Source of the DNA: Gordonia hankookensis
Lineage (GTDB): Bacteria; Actinomycetota; Actinomycetes; Mycobacteriales; Mycobacteriaceae
Assembly (NCBI RefSeq): GCF_014673215.1
Contig: NZ_JACWMS010000001.1
Location: 806,001-870,000 of the forward strand
DNA length: 64,000 bases
Direction: 5' to 3'
Each line of letters starts with the position of its first letter. The stretch's first letter is position 1. The notes under the pieces are model-generated. The model was given only the letters and a program-made list of their open reading frames with translations, searched no databases and had not been told where the DNA came from. Positions 33,225 to 43,393 of the stretch are shown here, piece after piece. The position numbers and the translations under genes are program-made.

Positions 33225-34489
33225 GACAGGTCGCGAACACCAGCGCCACAACACATCCGATCGCCACGGGGAACGCAGGCCCGGCGGGTCTGCTGCTGCA
33301 CGTCCACGTGCCCAGCGCCCTACTCGGGGCCGGGATCGGGGCCACCGCACCGATCATCCCGCTCGTGGCTCTCGACCACGGCGCCTCGGTCGCGGTCGCC
33401 GGGTTGGTGACCGCGGCGGGCGGTCTCGGGACGGTCCTCGCCGATCTGCCCGCCGGGCGTCTGGTGGTGGCGATCGGCGAACGGGGTGCGATCACGGTCG
33501 CCAGCCTGATCGGAGTAGCCGGGGTGGCATTCTGCCTCGCCGACGTCACGCTCGCGGTTCTCGTCGCCGGCGTACTGCTCGTGGGTCTCGCGCAGGCCGT
33601 GTGGGGGCTGGCACGTCAGTCATATCTCTCGGTGGCGGTCCCACCCTCACACCGGGGTCGGGCGATCTCGGCGATGGCAGGCATGCACCGGCTGGGCAAC
33701 TTCGTCGGACCGTTCATCGGCGCAGCGGCGGTCAGCCAATGGCATTTCACCGGCGCGTTCGCCGTCCAACTCGTCACCGTCGTCGTGGCAGGCGTGCTGA
33801 TGGCCACCCTGCCCGACGATCCCAGGGCCGATCCCCCTTCGTCGCAGGATCTCTCGTTGTCATCGGTGCTGATGGCGCAACGGCGTCCACTGTGCACTCT
33901 CGGTGCGGGGGCCTGCGCGCTCGGCGCGCTCCGGGCCTCCCGGCTCGTCGTCCTGCCACTGTGGGCCGATCACGTCGGGGTCCCGGGTCCGGTCATCGCG
34001 CTGCTCTTCGGTGTGGCCGGCGCCGTGGATGTCGCGGTGTCCTACCCCGCCGGGATCGTGATGGACCGCTTCGGTCGACGCGCGACGGCGCTCCCGGCGA
34101 TGTCGTTGTTCGCCGGATCGCTGATCGCGCTGCCCGCGGCAACGACCGTCGGGTGGATCGGTGCGCTCGCCGTCACTCTCGGTCTGGCGAACGGGTTGAC
34201 CAACGGACTGGTCATGACGATCGGTACCGATATCGCGCCACCGGACGCGCGGGCGCAGTTCTTGTCGGCGTGGCGACTGATGCACGACGCAGGCGCCTGC
34301 GCCGGTCCGGCGGCGCTGGCAGGCGTTGCCGCGGTCGCCGGCCTTGGCCCGGGCGCGGCAGTGCTCGGCGCAGTGGCCGCCGCCGGTGGTGGCGTCTTCG
34401 CGACCTACCTCCCTCGACGGTCGCGCCCCACACCCGCGCACCCCACCGAACCCGTTCATCCCACCACGTCCGCGACAGGAGAATCGTGA
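33221..34489 (+). CDS. MFS transporter
   Basis: The 422-residue, 12-helix major facilitator has PAGRLVVAIGERGAITVASLIG in the loop 2-3 region, SHRGRAISAMAGMHRLGNFVGPFIGA in helix 5, and DRFGRRATALPAMSLFAG in the second half. It is most like multidrug/exporter-type MFS proteins and may export a by-product of the sulfur pathway. The TTG start overlaps the monooxygenase stop (TTGA), which supports coupling, but the ribosome site is weak. Confidence 0.85.
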   Translation: MRQVANTSATTHPIATGNAGPAGLLLHVHVPSALLGAGIGATAPIIPLVALDHGASVAVAGLVTAAGGLGTVLADLPAGRLVVAIGERGAITVASLIGVAGVAFCLADVTLAVLVAGVLLVGLAQAVWGLARQSYLSVAVPPSHRGRAISAMAGMHRLGNFVGPFIGAAAVSQWHFTGAFAVQLVTVVVAGVLMATLPDDPRADPPSSQDLSLSSVLMAQRRPLCTLGAGACALGALRASRLVVLPLWADHVGVPGPVIALLFGVAGAVDVAVSYPAGIVMDRFGRRATALPAMSLFAGSLIALPAATTVGWIGALAVTLGLANGLTNGLVMTIGTDIAPPDARAQFLSAWRLMHDAGACAGPAALAGVAAVAGLGPGAAVLGAVAAAGGGVFATYLPRRSRPTPAHPTEPVHPTTSATGES

Positions 34490-35328
34490 CCTCACACGCG
34501 TCCACGACCACGGCAGCCGTTCACACCGACGACCTCATCCGAGCGCGCTATCGCGATCCGGAGGTGACGTCGCTGCGGCTGCGGTCGCCGACCATCGATC
34601 TGCAGCTCGCCCATCGATCGGTACGCGCCTTCCTCGACGCCCCGGTCTCCGATGATCAGCTCACGTCGATCATCGCGGCCGCACAGTCTGCGTCCACATC
34701 GTCGAACCTGCAGGCGTGGAGCGTGATCGCCGTCCGGGATGACGCACGCCGGAGCCGACTTGCCGATCTGGCAGGCGGACAGGAGTTCGTCCGGTGCGCT
34801 CCCCTGATCCTGGTGTGGCTCGCCGACATCGGGCGGGCCACACGATTGGCAGCGGGACGCCGATCGGTTCTCGGGGCGTCGGATTACCTCGAGACGACGA
34901 TCCTCGGGTTCGTCGACGCGACGCTCGCAGCCCAGAACGCCGTCGTGGCGGCCGAATCACTGGGCCTCGGCGCGACATTTGTCGGGGCGTTCCGCAACCA
35001 CCCCGACCAGATCGCCGCCGAGCTGGCGCTGCCCGACCAGGTGTTCGCGACGTTCGGGCTCGCGGTCGGATCGCCCGATCCGACCGAGTCGGCCGGGATC
35101 AAACCACGGCTGCCGCAGAGCGTCGTGGTCCACCACGAGACGTACGACGCGAAACGGGACGCCGGCGTCGACGACTACGACGGACGCCTACGGTCCTATA
35201 ACGAGGAACACAGCAGGACGGCCGGCTGGATCGATGCGGTGCTCGCGCGTCTCGCCGACCGGCAGAGCCTGAAGGGGCGAGACGAACTGCGGCGACACCT
35301 CGGCGGTCAGGGTCTGCCGTCACGGTGA
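34486..35328 (+). CDS. Nitroreductase-family NAD(P)H:FMN oxidoreductase (NfsA-like)
   Basis: The 280-residue protein of the NfsA/FRP type reads [60 protein letters not shown], later [19 protein letters not shown] and [21 protein letters not shown]. It uses FMN and NADPH. Next to a DszA-type monooxygenase it may supply reduced flavin, though the short-chain DszD type is more usual for that. GTG start with AGGAG. The start overlaps the MFS stop by 4 bases. It is the last gene of the module. Confidence 0.87.
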   Translation: MTSHASTTTAAVHTDDLIRARYRDPEVTSLRLRSPTIDLQLAHRSVRAFLDAPVSDDQLTSIIAAAQSASTSSNLQAWSVIAVRDDARRSRLADLAGGQEFVRCAPLILVWLADIGRATRLAAGRRSVLGASDYLETTILGFVDATLAAQNAVVAAESLGLGATFVGAFRNHPDQIAAELALPDQVFATFGLAVGSPDPTESAGIKPRLPQSVVVHHETYDAKRDAGVDDYDGRLRSYNEEHSRTAGWIDAVLARLADRQSLKGRDELRRHLGGQGLPSR

Positions 35329-35356
35329 TCGGGTCCGACATGGCACCCTGGTGCGC

Positions 35357-35809
35357 ATGCGTGCTGTGGTCCAGCGAGTCACCGAGGCATCCGTGTCCGT
35401 CGACGGGCAGACGATCGGCGAGCTCGACCTCCCCACCGGCCGACAGGGACTCGTCGCCCTCATCGGCGTCACCCACGACGACACGACCGATCACGCCGCA
35501 CGACTCGCGGACAAGATCTGGCGGCTGCGCATTCTCGACGCAGGCGATGAGGGACGCGAGCGGTCAGCGGCGGACGTGAACGCGCCGATTCTCGTGATCA
35601 GCCAGTTCACCCTCTACGCGAACACCGCCAAGGGACGCAGGCCGTCGTGGAGCGCCGCGGCCCCCGGGCCGGTCGCCGCACCCCTGGTCGACGCCGTCAC
35701 GACCGCCCTTCGAGATGCCGGCGCAACCGTGGCCACCGGCGCCTTCGGTGCCGACATGGACGTCCGGCTGGTCAATGACGGCCCGGTGACCCTCGTCCTG
35801 GAGGTCTGA
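35357..35809 (+). CDS. dtd: D-aminoacyl-tRNA deacylase
   Basis: The 150-residue dimeric enzyme hydrolyses D-aminoacyl- and Gly-tRNA(Ala) mistakes. It has the family start [17 protein letters not shown], the catalytic SQFTLYANT motif and the [11 protein letters not shown] motif holding the Gly-cisPro pair. ATG 35357 gives the normal N-terminus; a GTG 6 bp upstream is in frame but unlikely. Confidence 0.95.
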   Translation: MRAVVQRVTEASVSVDGQTIGELDLPTGRQGLVALIGVTHDDTTDHAARLADKIWRLRILDAGDEGRERSAADVNAPILVISQFTLYANTAKGRRPSWSAAAPGPVAAPLVDAVTTALRDAGATVATGAFGADMDVRLVNDGPVTLVLEV

Positions 35810-35860
35810 GGCGCATCGCCCTCACCGGTGTCGGTCGTCCCGGGAGTAGCCTGACCTTCG

Positions 35861-36739
35861 ATGGGACGTATAACCGCTCGACGGCGGGTGACCAGAGTCC
35901 GCGCCGGCGCGGCGCCCACGACCCGTGCCGACGTACTGGCCGTCGAGGAACCGTTGGAGATCCGGGTGGGCGGCTCGTCGCTGGCCGTCACCATGCGTAC
36001 GCCCGGCGACGACGTGGAGCTCGCGGCGGGTTTCCTGGTGTCCGAGGGGCTCCTCACAGCCGTCGACGATCTCCGGACCGCGCGTTACTGTGCGGGCGCG
36101 ACCGAGGACGGAACCAACACATACAACGTTCTCGACCTCACACTCGCCGACCACGTCGGCGAGCCGGACGCCGCCCTCACCCGGAACTTCCTCACCACGA
36201 GCGCCTGCGGATTGTGCGGGAAGTCGAGCATCGACTCGGTCGTGACACGTTCGGCATTCGATCCGGCAGACGACGACCTGACCGTCGACAGCGCCACCGT
36301 CCTCGCGCTCCCGGACCGTCTTCGCGACGGACAGGCCGTGTTCGACAAGACGGGCGGACTCCATGCTGCGGCCATCGTCGACGGCCGGACGGGCCAGATA
36401 CTCGTGCTACGCGAAGACGTCGGACGCCACAACGCCGTCGACAAGGTCATCGGGTGGGCGTTGCTCCACGACCTGCTCCCCCTGACAGGTCACATCCTGC
36501 AGGTCTCCGGTCGTGCCAGTTTCGAACTGGTGCAGAAGGCATCGATGGCCGGCATCCCGATGCTCTCCGCGGTCTCGGCGCCGTCATCGCTGGCCGCCGA
36601 TCTCGCCGAGGAACGCGGCATCACCCTCGTCGGCTTCGTGCGCGGCGAGTCGCTGGTGATCTACACCCGCCCGGATCGCATCACGGCAGCCGGGCCGGTG
36701 GCCAACGGTGCAGACCGGTTCACCCCAGACGCGTCGTGA
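35861..36739 (+). CDS. fdhD: Formate dehydrogenase accessory sulfurtransferase
   Basis: The 292-residue protein carries sulfur to the molybdenum cofactor of formate dehydrogenases. It has the CxxC motif in [51 protein letters not shown] near the start, and [18 protein letters not shown]. No formate dehydrogenase is in the window. The molybdoenzyme present, NarG, lies 8 kb away and does not normally need FdhD. The 3' end overlaps the convergent map gene by 20 bp. Confidence 0.93.
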   Translation: MGRITARRRVTRVRAGAAPTTRADVLAVEEPLEIRVGGSSLAVTMRTPGDDVELAAGFLVSEGLLTAVDDLRTARYCAGATEDGTNTYNVLDLTLADHVGEPDAALTRNFLTTSACGLCGKSSIDSVVTRSAFDPADDDLTVDSATVLALPDRLRDGQAVFDKTGGLHAAAIVDGRTGQILVLREDVGRHNAVDKVIGWALLHDLLPLTGHILQVSGRASFELVQKASMAGIPMLSAVSAPSSLAADLAEERGITLVGFVRGESLVIYTRPDRITAAGPVANGADRFTPDAS

Positions 36740-37514
36740 GGATCCTCGGACCGTCCGCTGTCACGGCGACGGTGTGCTCCCAGTGCGCCGACCGCGAACC
36801 GTCATCGGTGACAACGGTCCAATCATCTTCCAGCACAGAGGTTTCGGTGGTGCCGAGCGTGAGCATCGGCTCGATGGCCAGTGTCGATCCGATGACCAGG
36901 ACCGGTCCGCGATTCGGTTTGCCCTCATTGGCCAGGAAGGGCTCCATATGCATCTCGCGACCGATCCCGTGTCCGCCGTAGCCTGACACGATCCCGAACG
37001 AACGGCCGAACTTCTGTTCCGCCGCAACCGTTCCCGACTCGATCGCGTGGGAGATGTCGGTCAGCCGCGCACCCTCGACCATGGCCGCGATCCCCGCTTC
37101 CATGGAGAGTCTGGTGGCCTCGGAGAGATCCGAGTCGGCCTCGGAGAGTTCACCCACACCGAAGGTCCAGGCGGAGTCGCCATGCCAGCCCTCGAGAATC
37201 GCACCACAGTCGATCGACACCAGATCGCCGTCGGCGAGGATCACGTCGGCGGACGGAATCCCATGCACCACGACATCGTTGACGGAGCTGCAGATCGATC
37301 CAGGAAATCCGTGATAGCCCTTGAACGATGGGACAGCGCCCGCCTCGCGGATGACGGTCTCGGCCACCTGATCGAGGTCGAGCGTGGTCACGCCGGGCGC
37401 GGCGGCCGCGCGTACCGCGACCAGGGCGGCGCCCACGACGGCACCGGCCGCGGCCATGGCATCGACCTCACCGGAGGTCCGGAACGGAACCGGCTTGGGT
37501 TTGCGAAAAGCCAT
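36720..37514 (-). CDS. map: Methionine aminopeptidase (type I)
   Basis: The 264-residue enzyme removes the initiator Met. The five metal ligands are in [41 protein letters not shown] and [11 protein letters not shown]. It ends the spc-derived operon after adk (35 bp), which is the common order secY-adk-map. It has a short N-terminal lead and no zinc-finger extension. Confidence 0.95.
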   Translation of the reverse strand: MAFRKPKPVPFRTSGEVDAMAAAGAVVGAALVAVRAAAAPGVTTLDLDQVAETVIREAGAVPSFKGYHGFPGSICSSVNDVVVHGIPSADVILADGDLVSIDCGAILEGWHGDSAWTFGVGELSEADSDLSEATRLSMEAGIAAMVEGARLTDISHAIESGTVAAEQKFGRSFGIVSGYGGHGIGREMHMEPFLANEGKPNRGPVLVIGSTLAIEPMLTLGTTETSVLEDDWTVVTDDGSRSAHWEHTVAVTADGPRILTTRLG

Positions 37515-37549
37515 GGGCGCAACCGATCTCTGTCGTCAGTTGGGCGAGA

Positions 37550-38104
37550 TCAGGACACGCCTGCGCCCAGCGCGCTCAGCACGCGCTGATGCACGTCCTG
37601 CACGTCGCCGACCGCGTCGATGGTCTTGACCTGCTCGCCGTAGTACTCGAGCAACGGCGCGGTCTCCTTGGTGTAGACCGCCATCCGGTTACGGATCACG
37701 TCTTCGGTGTCGTCGGCGCGACCGCGTGAGAGCATCCGGTCGACGACGACATCCGCATCGACCTGGAACGAGAGCACGGCGTCGAGCGAGGTGTCGAGAT
37801 TGGCCAGGATGTCCTTGAGCGCGTCGGCCTGCTCGGTCGACCGCGGGAATCCGTCGAGGATGAACCCCTTCGCCGCATCGGGCTCGCCGGCGCGGGCACG
37901 GACCATGTCGACCGTGATCTCGGACGGCACCAGGTCGCCTGCGTCGAGATACCGCTTCGCCTCGATGCCGACCGCGGTCCCCTGGGAGATGTTGGCACGG
38001 AAGAGGTCTCCGGTGGAGATGTGCGGGATGCCCAGTGCCTCGGACAGCAGTTCCGCCTGAGTGCCCTTGCCAGCGCCGGGGGGGCCGAGAATCACGAGTC
38101 TCAC
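37550..38104 (-). CDS. adk: Adenylate kinase
   Basis: The 184-residue short-LID form has P-loop GPPGAGKGT (7-15), [12 protein letters not shown] and a lid without zinc cysteines. It converts AMP and ATP to two ADP. GTG start; the first 4 bases overlap the secY stop, so it is coupled to secY. Confidence 0.96.
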   Translation of the reverse strand: MRLVILGPPGAGKGTQAELLSEALGIPHISTGDLFRANISQGTAVGIEAKRYLDAGDLVPSEITVDMVRARAGEPDAAKGFILDGFPRSTEQADALKDILANLDTSLDAVLSFQVDADVVVDRMLSRGRADDTEDVIRNRMAVYTKETAPLLEYYGEQVKTIDAVGDVQDVHQRVLSALGAGVS

Positions 38105-39426
38105 TTGAGGAACCCTTCGTACTTGCGTTGCATCAGTTGACTGTTGACTTGCTTCATCGTGTCCAGACCCACACCGACCATGATCAACACGGCCGTGCCC
38201 CCGAATGGCAGGTTCTGGGCACCGCCGCTGTTCCCGATCTCCAGGAACAGGTTCGGCAGTACCGCGATGATACCGAGGTAGATCGAACCCGGCAGTGTGA
38301 TGCGGCTCAGCACGTAGCCGAGATAGTCCGCGGTCGGCGATCCGGGACGGATGCCCGGGATGAACCCGCCGTACTTCTTCATGTCGTCGGCGCGTTCCTC
38401 CGGATTGAAGGTCACCGCCACGTAGAAGTACGTGAAGAAGATGATCATCAGGAAGTAGACGAGGATGTAGACCCAGCTGCTTGGATCGGTCAGGTACTGA
38501 CTGATGTAGCGCTGCCAGGTCGACTGCTCACCTTGCGAGTTCTGCGTCAACTGCAGGATCAGCTGCGGCAGGTACAGCAGAGAGGACGCGAAGATCACCG
38601 GGATGACGCCGGCCTGGTTGACCTTCAGCGGTAGATAGGTCGACGAGCCGCCATACATCTTGCGGCCGACCATCCGCTTCGCGTACTGCACCGGGATACG
38701 CCGCTGGCCCTGCTCGATGAACACGACACCGGCGACGATGACCAGCGCCGCAACACAGACGAGGCCGAAGACCAGGCCGCCGCGGGTATCGAGGATCATC
38801 TTGCCCTCGGACGGGATGCGCGCGGCGATACCGGCGAAGATCAGCAGCGACATACCGTTGCCGATGCCCCGCTCGGTGATGAGCTCGCCGAACCACATCA
38901 CCACACAGGCACCGGCGGTCATCACCAGCACGATGATCGCGAGGCCGAAGATGGACTGGTCGTTGAGGATCTGATCGGCCTGTGAGCAGTCCTGGAGGAG
39001 TTGTCCACGATCGGCGAGCGCCACGATGCCGGTCGACTGCAGCAATGCGAGCGCAACCGTCAGATAGCGCGTGTACTGCGTCATCTTGGCCTGGCCGGAC
39101 TGGCCCTCCTTGCGCAACTGCTCGAAGCGCGGGATGACGACGGTCAGCAACTGCACGATGATGCTGGCGGTGATGTACGGCATGATGCCGATCGCGAACA
39201 CCGACAGCTGCAACAACGCACCGCCGGAGAACATGCTGATCAACGAATAGATGTCGGCGGAGCTGCCGTGCGACACCTCATCGATGCACGCGTGAACGGC
39301 TTTGTAGTCGACACCGGGGGAAGGAATGGTCGCACCCAGTCGATACAGCACGATGATGCCGACGACGAAGAGGATCTTCTTCCTCAGATCGGGCGTCCGG
39401 AAGGCCGCGACGAGGGGGGAAAACAC
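38101..39426 (-). CDS. secY: Protein translocase subunit SecY
   Basis: The 441-residue, 10-helix channel of the Sec translocase begins [39 protein letters not shown], and carries [28 protein letters not shown] and the C-terminal loop [24 protein letters not shown]. The GTG start has AGGAGG 5 nt upstream. It is separated from rplO by 229 bp with a strong hairpin, so it is likely to have its own promoter. Confidence 0.97.
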   Translation of the reverse strand: MFSPLVAAFRTPDLRKKILFVVGIIVLYRLGATIPSPGVDYKAVHACIDEVSHGSSADIYSLISMFSGGALLQLSVFAIGIMPYITASIIVQLLTVVIPRFEQLRKEGQSGQAKMTQYTRYLTVALALLQSTGIVALADRGQLLQDCSQADQILNDQSIFGLAIIVLVMTAGACVVMWFGELITERGIGNGMSLLIFAGIAARIPSEGKMILDTRGGLVFGLVCVAALVIVAGVVFIEQGQRRIPVQYAKRMVGRKMYGGSSTYLPLKVNQAGVIPVIFASSLLYLPQLILQLTQNSQGEQSTWQRYISQYLTDPSSWVYILVYFLMIIFFTYFYVAVTFNPEERADDMKKYGGFIPGIRPGSPTADYLGYVLSRITLPGSIYLGIIAVLPNLFLEIGNSGGAQNLPFGGTAVLIMVGVGLDTMKQVNSQLMQRKYEGFLK

Positions 39427-39655
39427 TAACTCCTCCTAGGAACGACCACGCGGATGGACTCGGACGTCCCCCCACGTGCTCGGCAATCGACGTTGATCGA
39501 AGCGTCAAGACAACGCTTGAACTCTAACAGTCACGCCATCGGCCCTCGTCAGCGCGACGGGGTGATGTCCGCCTTGTCCGATGGCCTCATGACGCCGAAA
39601 CCGTCGGCGGACGGGCAGCTCCGTTCTGTGCTGCCCGCCGCCGACGGTATGTGGC
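39427..39655. other. Gap between rplO and secY
   Basis: There is no gene. It holds the rplO-distal hairpin and probably the secY promoter, for which I see no convincing -35/-10 pair. Confidence 0.4.
39600..39648 (-). terminator. Large hairpin after rplO
   Basis: ACCGTCGGCGG (39600-39610) and GGGCAGC (39613-39619) pair with GCTGCCC (39630-39636) and CCGCCGACGGT (39638-39648). The stem totals 18 bp with one small internal bulge. It begins 8 nt past the rplO stop. The minus-strand tail is only GTTTC, so termination may be partial. Confidence 0.65.
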
Positions 39656-40096
39656 TCAGAGTTCGGTGACGCTGCCTCCGGCAGCGGCGATCTTCTCCTT
39701 GGCCGAGGCCGTGAACTTGTTGGCGGTGACGTTGACCGAGACACCCAGGTCCCCGTCGCCGAGCACCTTGACCAACTGGTTCTTGCGAACCGCACCGGCC
39801 GCGACGAGCTCGTCGACCCCAATGGTGCCGCCCTGCGGGAACAGCTTGGCGATGTCGCCGACGTTGACGACCTGGTACTCGACCCGGTTGCGATTGGTGA
39901 AGCCCTTCAGCTTCGGCAACCGCATGTGGATCGGCATCTGGCCACCCTCGAACGCGGCGGGCACGTTCTTACGGGCCTTGGTGCCCTTGGTGCCGCGGCC
40001 TGCGGTCTTACCCTTGGACCCCTCACCGCGACCCACACGGGTCTTGTCTGTCTTCGCGCCCGGAGCGGGGCGAAGATGATGGAGCTTGATTGTCAT
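39656..40096 (-). CDS. rplO: 50S ribosomal protein L15
   Basis: The 146-residue protein reads [66 protein letters not shown], typical of L15, a late assembly protein of the 50S. Its ATG overlaps the rpmD stop (TAATG). Confidence 0.97.
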   Translation of the reverse strand: MTIKLHHLRPAPGAKTDKTRVGRGEGSKGKTAGRGTKGTKARKNVPAAFEGGQMPIHMRLPKLKGFTNRNRVEYQVVNVGDIAKLFPQGGTIGVDELVAAGAVRKNQLVKVLGDGDLGVSVNVTANKFTASAKEKIAAAGGSVTEL

Positions 40097-40278
40097 TACT
40101 TGACCTCTTCGACTGTCACGAGGTGCCGAACCACGTTGATGAGGCCGCGGTTGATCGGGGTGTCCTCGCGGGTGACCGACTTGCGGATGCCCTTCAGGCC
40201 GAGGGTCCGCAGGCTGTCACGCTGGTTGCTCTTGGTACCGATGGTGCCCTTGATCTGGGTGATCTTCAGCTCTGCCAT
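40096..40278 (-). CDS. rpmD: 50S ribosomal protein L30
   Basis: The 60-residue protein reads [19 protein letters not shown] then [22 protein letters not shown]. The ATG at 40278 shares its A with the rpsE stop (TGATG); a GTG 3 bp upstream is in frame but less likely. It is coupled on both sides. Confidence 0.96.
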   Translation of the reverse strand: MAELKITQIKGTIGTKSNQRDSLRTLGLKGIRKSVTREDTPINRGLINVVRHLVTVEEVK

Positions 40279-40937
40279 CACTTAGCTCCCTGACTCAGCG
40301 CACGTGCACGCAGCATGCCTGCAGGCGCAACATCTTCGATCGACAGCCCGCGACGTGCCGCGACCTCTTCAGGGCGCTGCAGCATCTTCAGCGCGGCAAC
40401 GGTGGCGTGAACCACGTTGATCGCATTGTCACTGCCGAGACTCTTGGCGAGGACATCGTGCACACCCGCGCACTCGAGCACGGCACGCACCGCGCCACCG
40501 GCGATCACACCGGTACCCGGGCTGGCCGGGCGGAGCATCACGACGCCTGCCGCGGCCTCACCCTGCACGGGGTGGGTCACGGTGCCGCCGATCAGGGGCA
40601 CGCGGAAGAAGTTCTTGCGAGCCTCTTCGACGCCCTTCTGGATGGCCGCAGGAACTTCCTTGGCCTTGCCGTAGCCGACTCCGACCATGCCCTGACCGTC
40701 GCCGACGACCACGAGGGCGGTGAAGGAGAACCGACGTCCACCCTTGACCACCTTGGAGACACGGTTGATGGCGACGACGCGCTCGAGCTGGTTGCGATCC
40801 TCGCGATCGCGACCACCACGGTCGTCGCGGCGGCCACGGCCGCCGCCACCGCGACGGTCGTTGCCGCCGCCTGCTGCGTTCGAGTTGTTGTCGTTTCCGG
40901 CGGGTCCGTTTCCGCCGTCACGCTGACGTCCGGGCAT
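40278..40937 (-). CDS. rpsE: 30S ribosomal protein S5 with Gly/Asn/Arg-rich N-terminus
   Basis: The 219-residue protein has an S5 core (about 50-219) with [59 protein letters not shown]. It is important for decoding accuracy and start-site helicase activity. The first 47 residues are a low-complexity Gly, Asn, Asp and Arg tail, longer than in most bacteria but known among actinobacteria. It lies 46 bp after rplR. Confidence 0.97.
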   Translation of the reverse strand: MPGRQRDGGNGPAGNDNNSNAAGGGNDRRGGGGRGRRDDRGGRDREDRNQLERVVAINRVSKVVKGGRRFSFTALVVVGDGQGMVGVGYGKAKEVPAAIQKGVEEARKNFFRVPLIGGTVTHPVQGEAAAGVVMLRPASPGTGVIAGGAVRAVLECAGVHDVLAKSLGSDNAINVVHATVAALKMLQRPEEVAARRGLSIEDVAPAGMLRARALSQGAK

Positions 40938-40983
40938 CAGAGGTCCCCTCCGGTCATGTCGGTAGTGCTGGTGTAGATGGTCA

Positions 40984-41388
40984 TCAGAAGCTCAACCCTC
41001 CCTCGCGGGCGGCGTCGGCGAGCGCGGCGATCCGGCCGTGGTAATCCTTGCCACCACGGTCGAACACGACGGCCTCGACACCGGCGGCCTTGGCGCGGGC
41101 GGCGATCAGCTCGCCGACCTTGCGGGCCTGCGCGGACTTGTCGCCGCCGGCGGCACGCACGTCTGCCTCGATCGACGATGCCGCGGCCAGGGTCTTGCCT
41201 GCCAGGTCGTCGATGAGCTGCACGTGGATGTGGCGCGAGCTGCGCTTGACCGCGAGACGCGGACGCTCCGGGGTGCCGCTGACCTTCTTGCGCAGGCGGA
41301 AGTGACGATTCGTGGTCGCGGTGCGACGACGAGTCGAGATGTCCCGGCCGAGCGGCTTGCGGGTGCTCTTGGTTGCTGTGTCAGTCAT
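40984..41388 (-). CDS. rplR: 50S ribosomal protein L18
   Basis: The 134-residue 5S rRNA-binding protein has [63 protein letters not shown] and ends [25 protein letters not shown]. It follows rplF by 3 bp. Confidence 0.97.
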   Translation of the reverse strand: MTDTATKSTRKPLGRDISTRRRTATTNRHFRLRKKVSGTPERPRLAVKRSSRHIHVQLIDDLAGKTLAAASSIEADVRAAGGDKSAQARKVGELIAARAKAAGVEAVVFDRGGKDYHGRIAALADAAREGGLSF

Positions 41389-41391
41389 GGC

Positions 41392-41928
41392 TTACTTACC
41401 CGTCTTTCCGACCTTGCGACGGATCTGCTCACCCTCGTAGCGAATGCCCTTGCCCTTGTAGGGGTCCGGACGACGCAGGCGGCGGATGTTCGCCGAGATC
41501 TGGCCGACTTGCTGCTTGTCGATACCCGAGACCGAGAACTTGGTGGGCGACTCGACGGCGAAGCTGATGCCGTCGGGTGCCTCGATCGGCACGGGGTGGC
41601 TGTAGCCGAGGGCGAACTCGAGGTCGCTGCCCTTGGCCTGCACGCGGTAGCCGACACCGAAGATCTCCATCTTCGTGGTGTAGCCCTGCGTGACGCCGAT
41701 GACGAGGTTGTTCACCAGCGACCGGCTCAAACCGTGCAGTGCACGGCTGCGGCGCTCGTCATTCGGCCGGCTGACAACGACCGCGTTGTCTTCCTTGGCG
41801 ATGGTGATCGGCTCCGACACGGTCAGGCTCAATTCGCCCTTGGGGCCCTTGACCTTCACGTTCTGGCCGTCGATCGTGACGTCGACACCAGCGGGGATCT
41901 CGATGGGGTTTTTACCGATACGCGACAT
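41392..41928 (-). CDS. rplF: 50S ribosomal protein L6
   Basis: The 178-residue two-domain protein near the GTPase centre starts [34 protein letters not shown] and ends with the signature [27 protein letters not shown]. It lies 12 bp after rpsH. Confidence 0.98.
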   Translation of the reverse strand: MSRIGKNPIEIPAGVDVTIDGQNVKVKGPKGELSLTVSEPITIAKEDNAVVVSRPNDERRSRALHGLSRSLVNNLVIGVTQGYTTKMEIFGVGYRVQAKGSDLEFALGYSHPVPIEAPDGISFAVESPTKFSVSGIDKQQVGQISANIRRLRRPDPYKGKGIRYEGEQIRRKVGKTGK

Positions 41929-41940
41929 GTGAGGACTCCC

Positions 41941-42339
41941 CTACCAGACGTAGGCGAGGACTTCGCCGCCCACGCCCTGGTTGGCTGCCTGACGGTCGGT
42001 GAGCAGGCCGGAAGACGTGGAGATGATCGCCACGCCGAGGCCGCCGAGAACCTTGGGCAGGTTGGTGGACTTTGCATACACCCGAAGACCGGGCTTGGAG
42101 ACGCGGCGCAGACCGGCAATGCTGCGCTCACGGCTGGGGCCGTACTTCAGGGAGACGACGAGGCTCTTGCCGACCTCCGCATCCTCGGTGCGGTAGTCGG
42201 TGATGTAGCCCTCGCGCTTCAGGATCTCGGCGATGTTCACCTTGATCTTCGACGACGGGAGGGTCACCTCGTCGTGGAACGCCGAATTGGCGTTGCGCAG
42301 ACGTGTCAAGAAGTCTGCGATCGGGTCAGTCATGGTCAT
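41941..42339 (-). CDS. rpsH: 30S ribosomal protein S8
   Basis: The 132-residue protein of the central 16S domain reads [43 protein letters not shown] and ends [29 protein letters not shown] 42339 or the second ATG 42333 could be used. Here it is the first gene of the distal spc block, whereas in most genomes rpsN precedes it directly. A separate promoter and a 200-nt leader lie upstream. Confidence 0.97.
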   Translation of the reverse strand: MTMTDPIADFLTRLRNANSAFHDEVTLPSSKIKVNIAEILKREGYITDYRTEDAEVGKSLVVSLKYGPSRERSIAGLRRVSKPGLRVYAKSTNLPKVLGGLGVAIISTSSGLLTDRQAANQGVGGEVLAYVW

Positions 42340-42377
42340 GGTTGACCGTCAACCTTTCTCGTAGCGGTTCCCATACA

Positions 42378-42395
42378 GCGCCTGCCGGGGTTTTG
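42378..42395 (-). promoter_or_regulatory. Leader motif of rpsH shared with rplN
   Basis: On the minus strand the leader contains CAAAACCCCGGCAGGCGC. The rplN leader has the same motif with one extra base at 59453-59471. Its GCAGGC can pair with GCCTGC at the transcript start. Confidence 0.45.
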
Positions 42396-42529
42396 ATCCC
42401 CTGACCTGCGGTGGGCCTTCCACGAAGCGGATAGTTGTGTAAAGGTTCTTGCCGCCGATGCCCTTGGTTTTTCACCGGCACCGGAGACTATTCGGTTGTG
42501 GCGTGCGCGCCCCGGGGAAGACCGCAGAG

Positions 42530-42574
42530 CGCAGGCAACCGCTCTAGTGTAGAGAATTCGCTGGCCAGACCCAA
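42530..42574 (-). promoter_or_regulatory. Promoter and transcript-start block of rpsH
   Basis: On the minus strand, TTGGGT (42569-42574), a 17-nt spacer and TACACT (42546-42551) are followed after 5 nt by GGTTGCCTGCG (42530-42540). The TACACT-N5-GGTTGCCTGCG arrangement is repeated exactly before rplN. Transcription should start near 42539. Confidence 0.65.
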
Positions 42575-42626
42575 ATCGCTGCGATCGGGTCCGCCTCAGG
42601 TGATCTCGCCACGCCGTCGCGCACAC

Positions 42627-43298
42627 TCACCCCAGCACGAAGTCGAACCTCGAGGTCGGCACCACATCGAGGTGGCGGTCCGCACCGAATCGGCTGACGC
42701 TCTCGAGCATCCGCGTCATGCGGCGCTCGAGTTCCTGCTGCTCACCGTCGCTTCCATAAAAGGCGTGGACGTCGGAGACGGCGGCCATCGGGAACAGCTC
42801 CTCGACGATGGCGTCGACCGCCGGGGCGTCGGCGGTCAGTGGTCGGCCGACGATGTTCTGGTAGTACCCGAAGGTCGCCTGGGTGTCGATGGCCACCTGC
42901 GTGTGCTCGTCAAGCCACCGGTGCAGCCAGTCGCCGCGCGCGAGGTCGCCGGGCCGTCGGAGGAACGCGACGTTGCTCAACGCCTCTATCCGGGTGCCGT
43001 CGGCGGGGAGTACCGGATCCAGCGGTGCGCGCTCATCGACCTCCCACGCGGCAAGTCGCGCGACCCGCCCGGCGAGCACATCGAGCACCGGGGCCAGATC
43101 CGCGGCCCAGACACTGACGACTGCATCGATCGGCGGATCGAGCTCGTCGATGCGCATCGCACCGGCGACCGAATCGTCGCCGACGTTGACCTGCAGACGT
43201 CGCGCACCCGCTGCCGCGCACTCCTCGACCAGATCCGGCGCACGCAGCGTCGCACTCAGATCCTCGCCCCACACCGCCGCAATCGCCTTTGAGTCCAT
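42627..43298 (-). CDS. EthD-domain-like protein
   Basis: The 223-residue protein is probably a tandem ferredoxin-like (EthD/dimeric alpha-beta barrel) protein: EECAAAGARRLQVNVGDDSV, TFGYYQNIVGRPLTADAPAVDAIVEELFPMAAVSDVHAFYGSDGEQQELERRMTRMLESVSRFGADRHLDVVPTSRFDF. Mycobacterial homologues exist next to metabolic genes without a known function. ATG 43298 was preferred over the longer frame, but no clear ribosome site is present. It is the first of the genes separating the two spc blocks. Confidence 0.65.
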   Translation of the reverse strand: MDSKAIAAVWGEDLSATLRAPDLVEECAAAGARRLQVNVGDDSVAGAMRIDELDPPIDAVVSVWAADLAPVLDVLAGRVARLAAWEVDERAPLDPVLPADGTRIEALSNVAFLRRPGDLARGDWLHRWLDEHTQVAIDTQATFGYYQNIVGRPLTADAPAVDAIVEELFPMAAVSDVHAFYGSDGEQQELERRMTRMLESVSRFGADRHLDVVPTSRFDFVLG

Positions 43299-43393
43299 GA
43301 CGCGCCACGGTAGCCGCCCGAAGCGACGTGGCTCGGCAGAACCGGGTGAGCGCGCTGCCTGCACAGACCGGGCATATCCGGCACCATCGGGGA

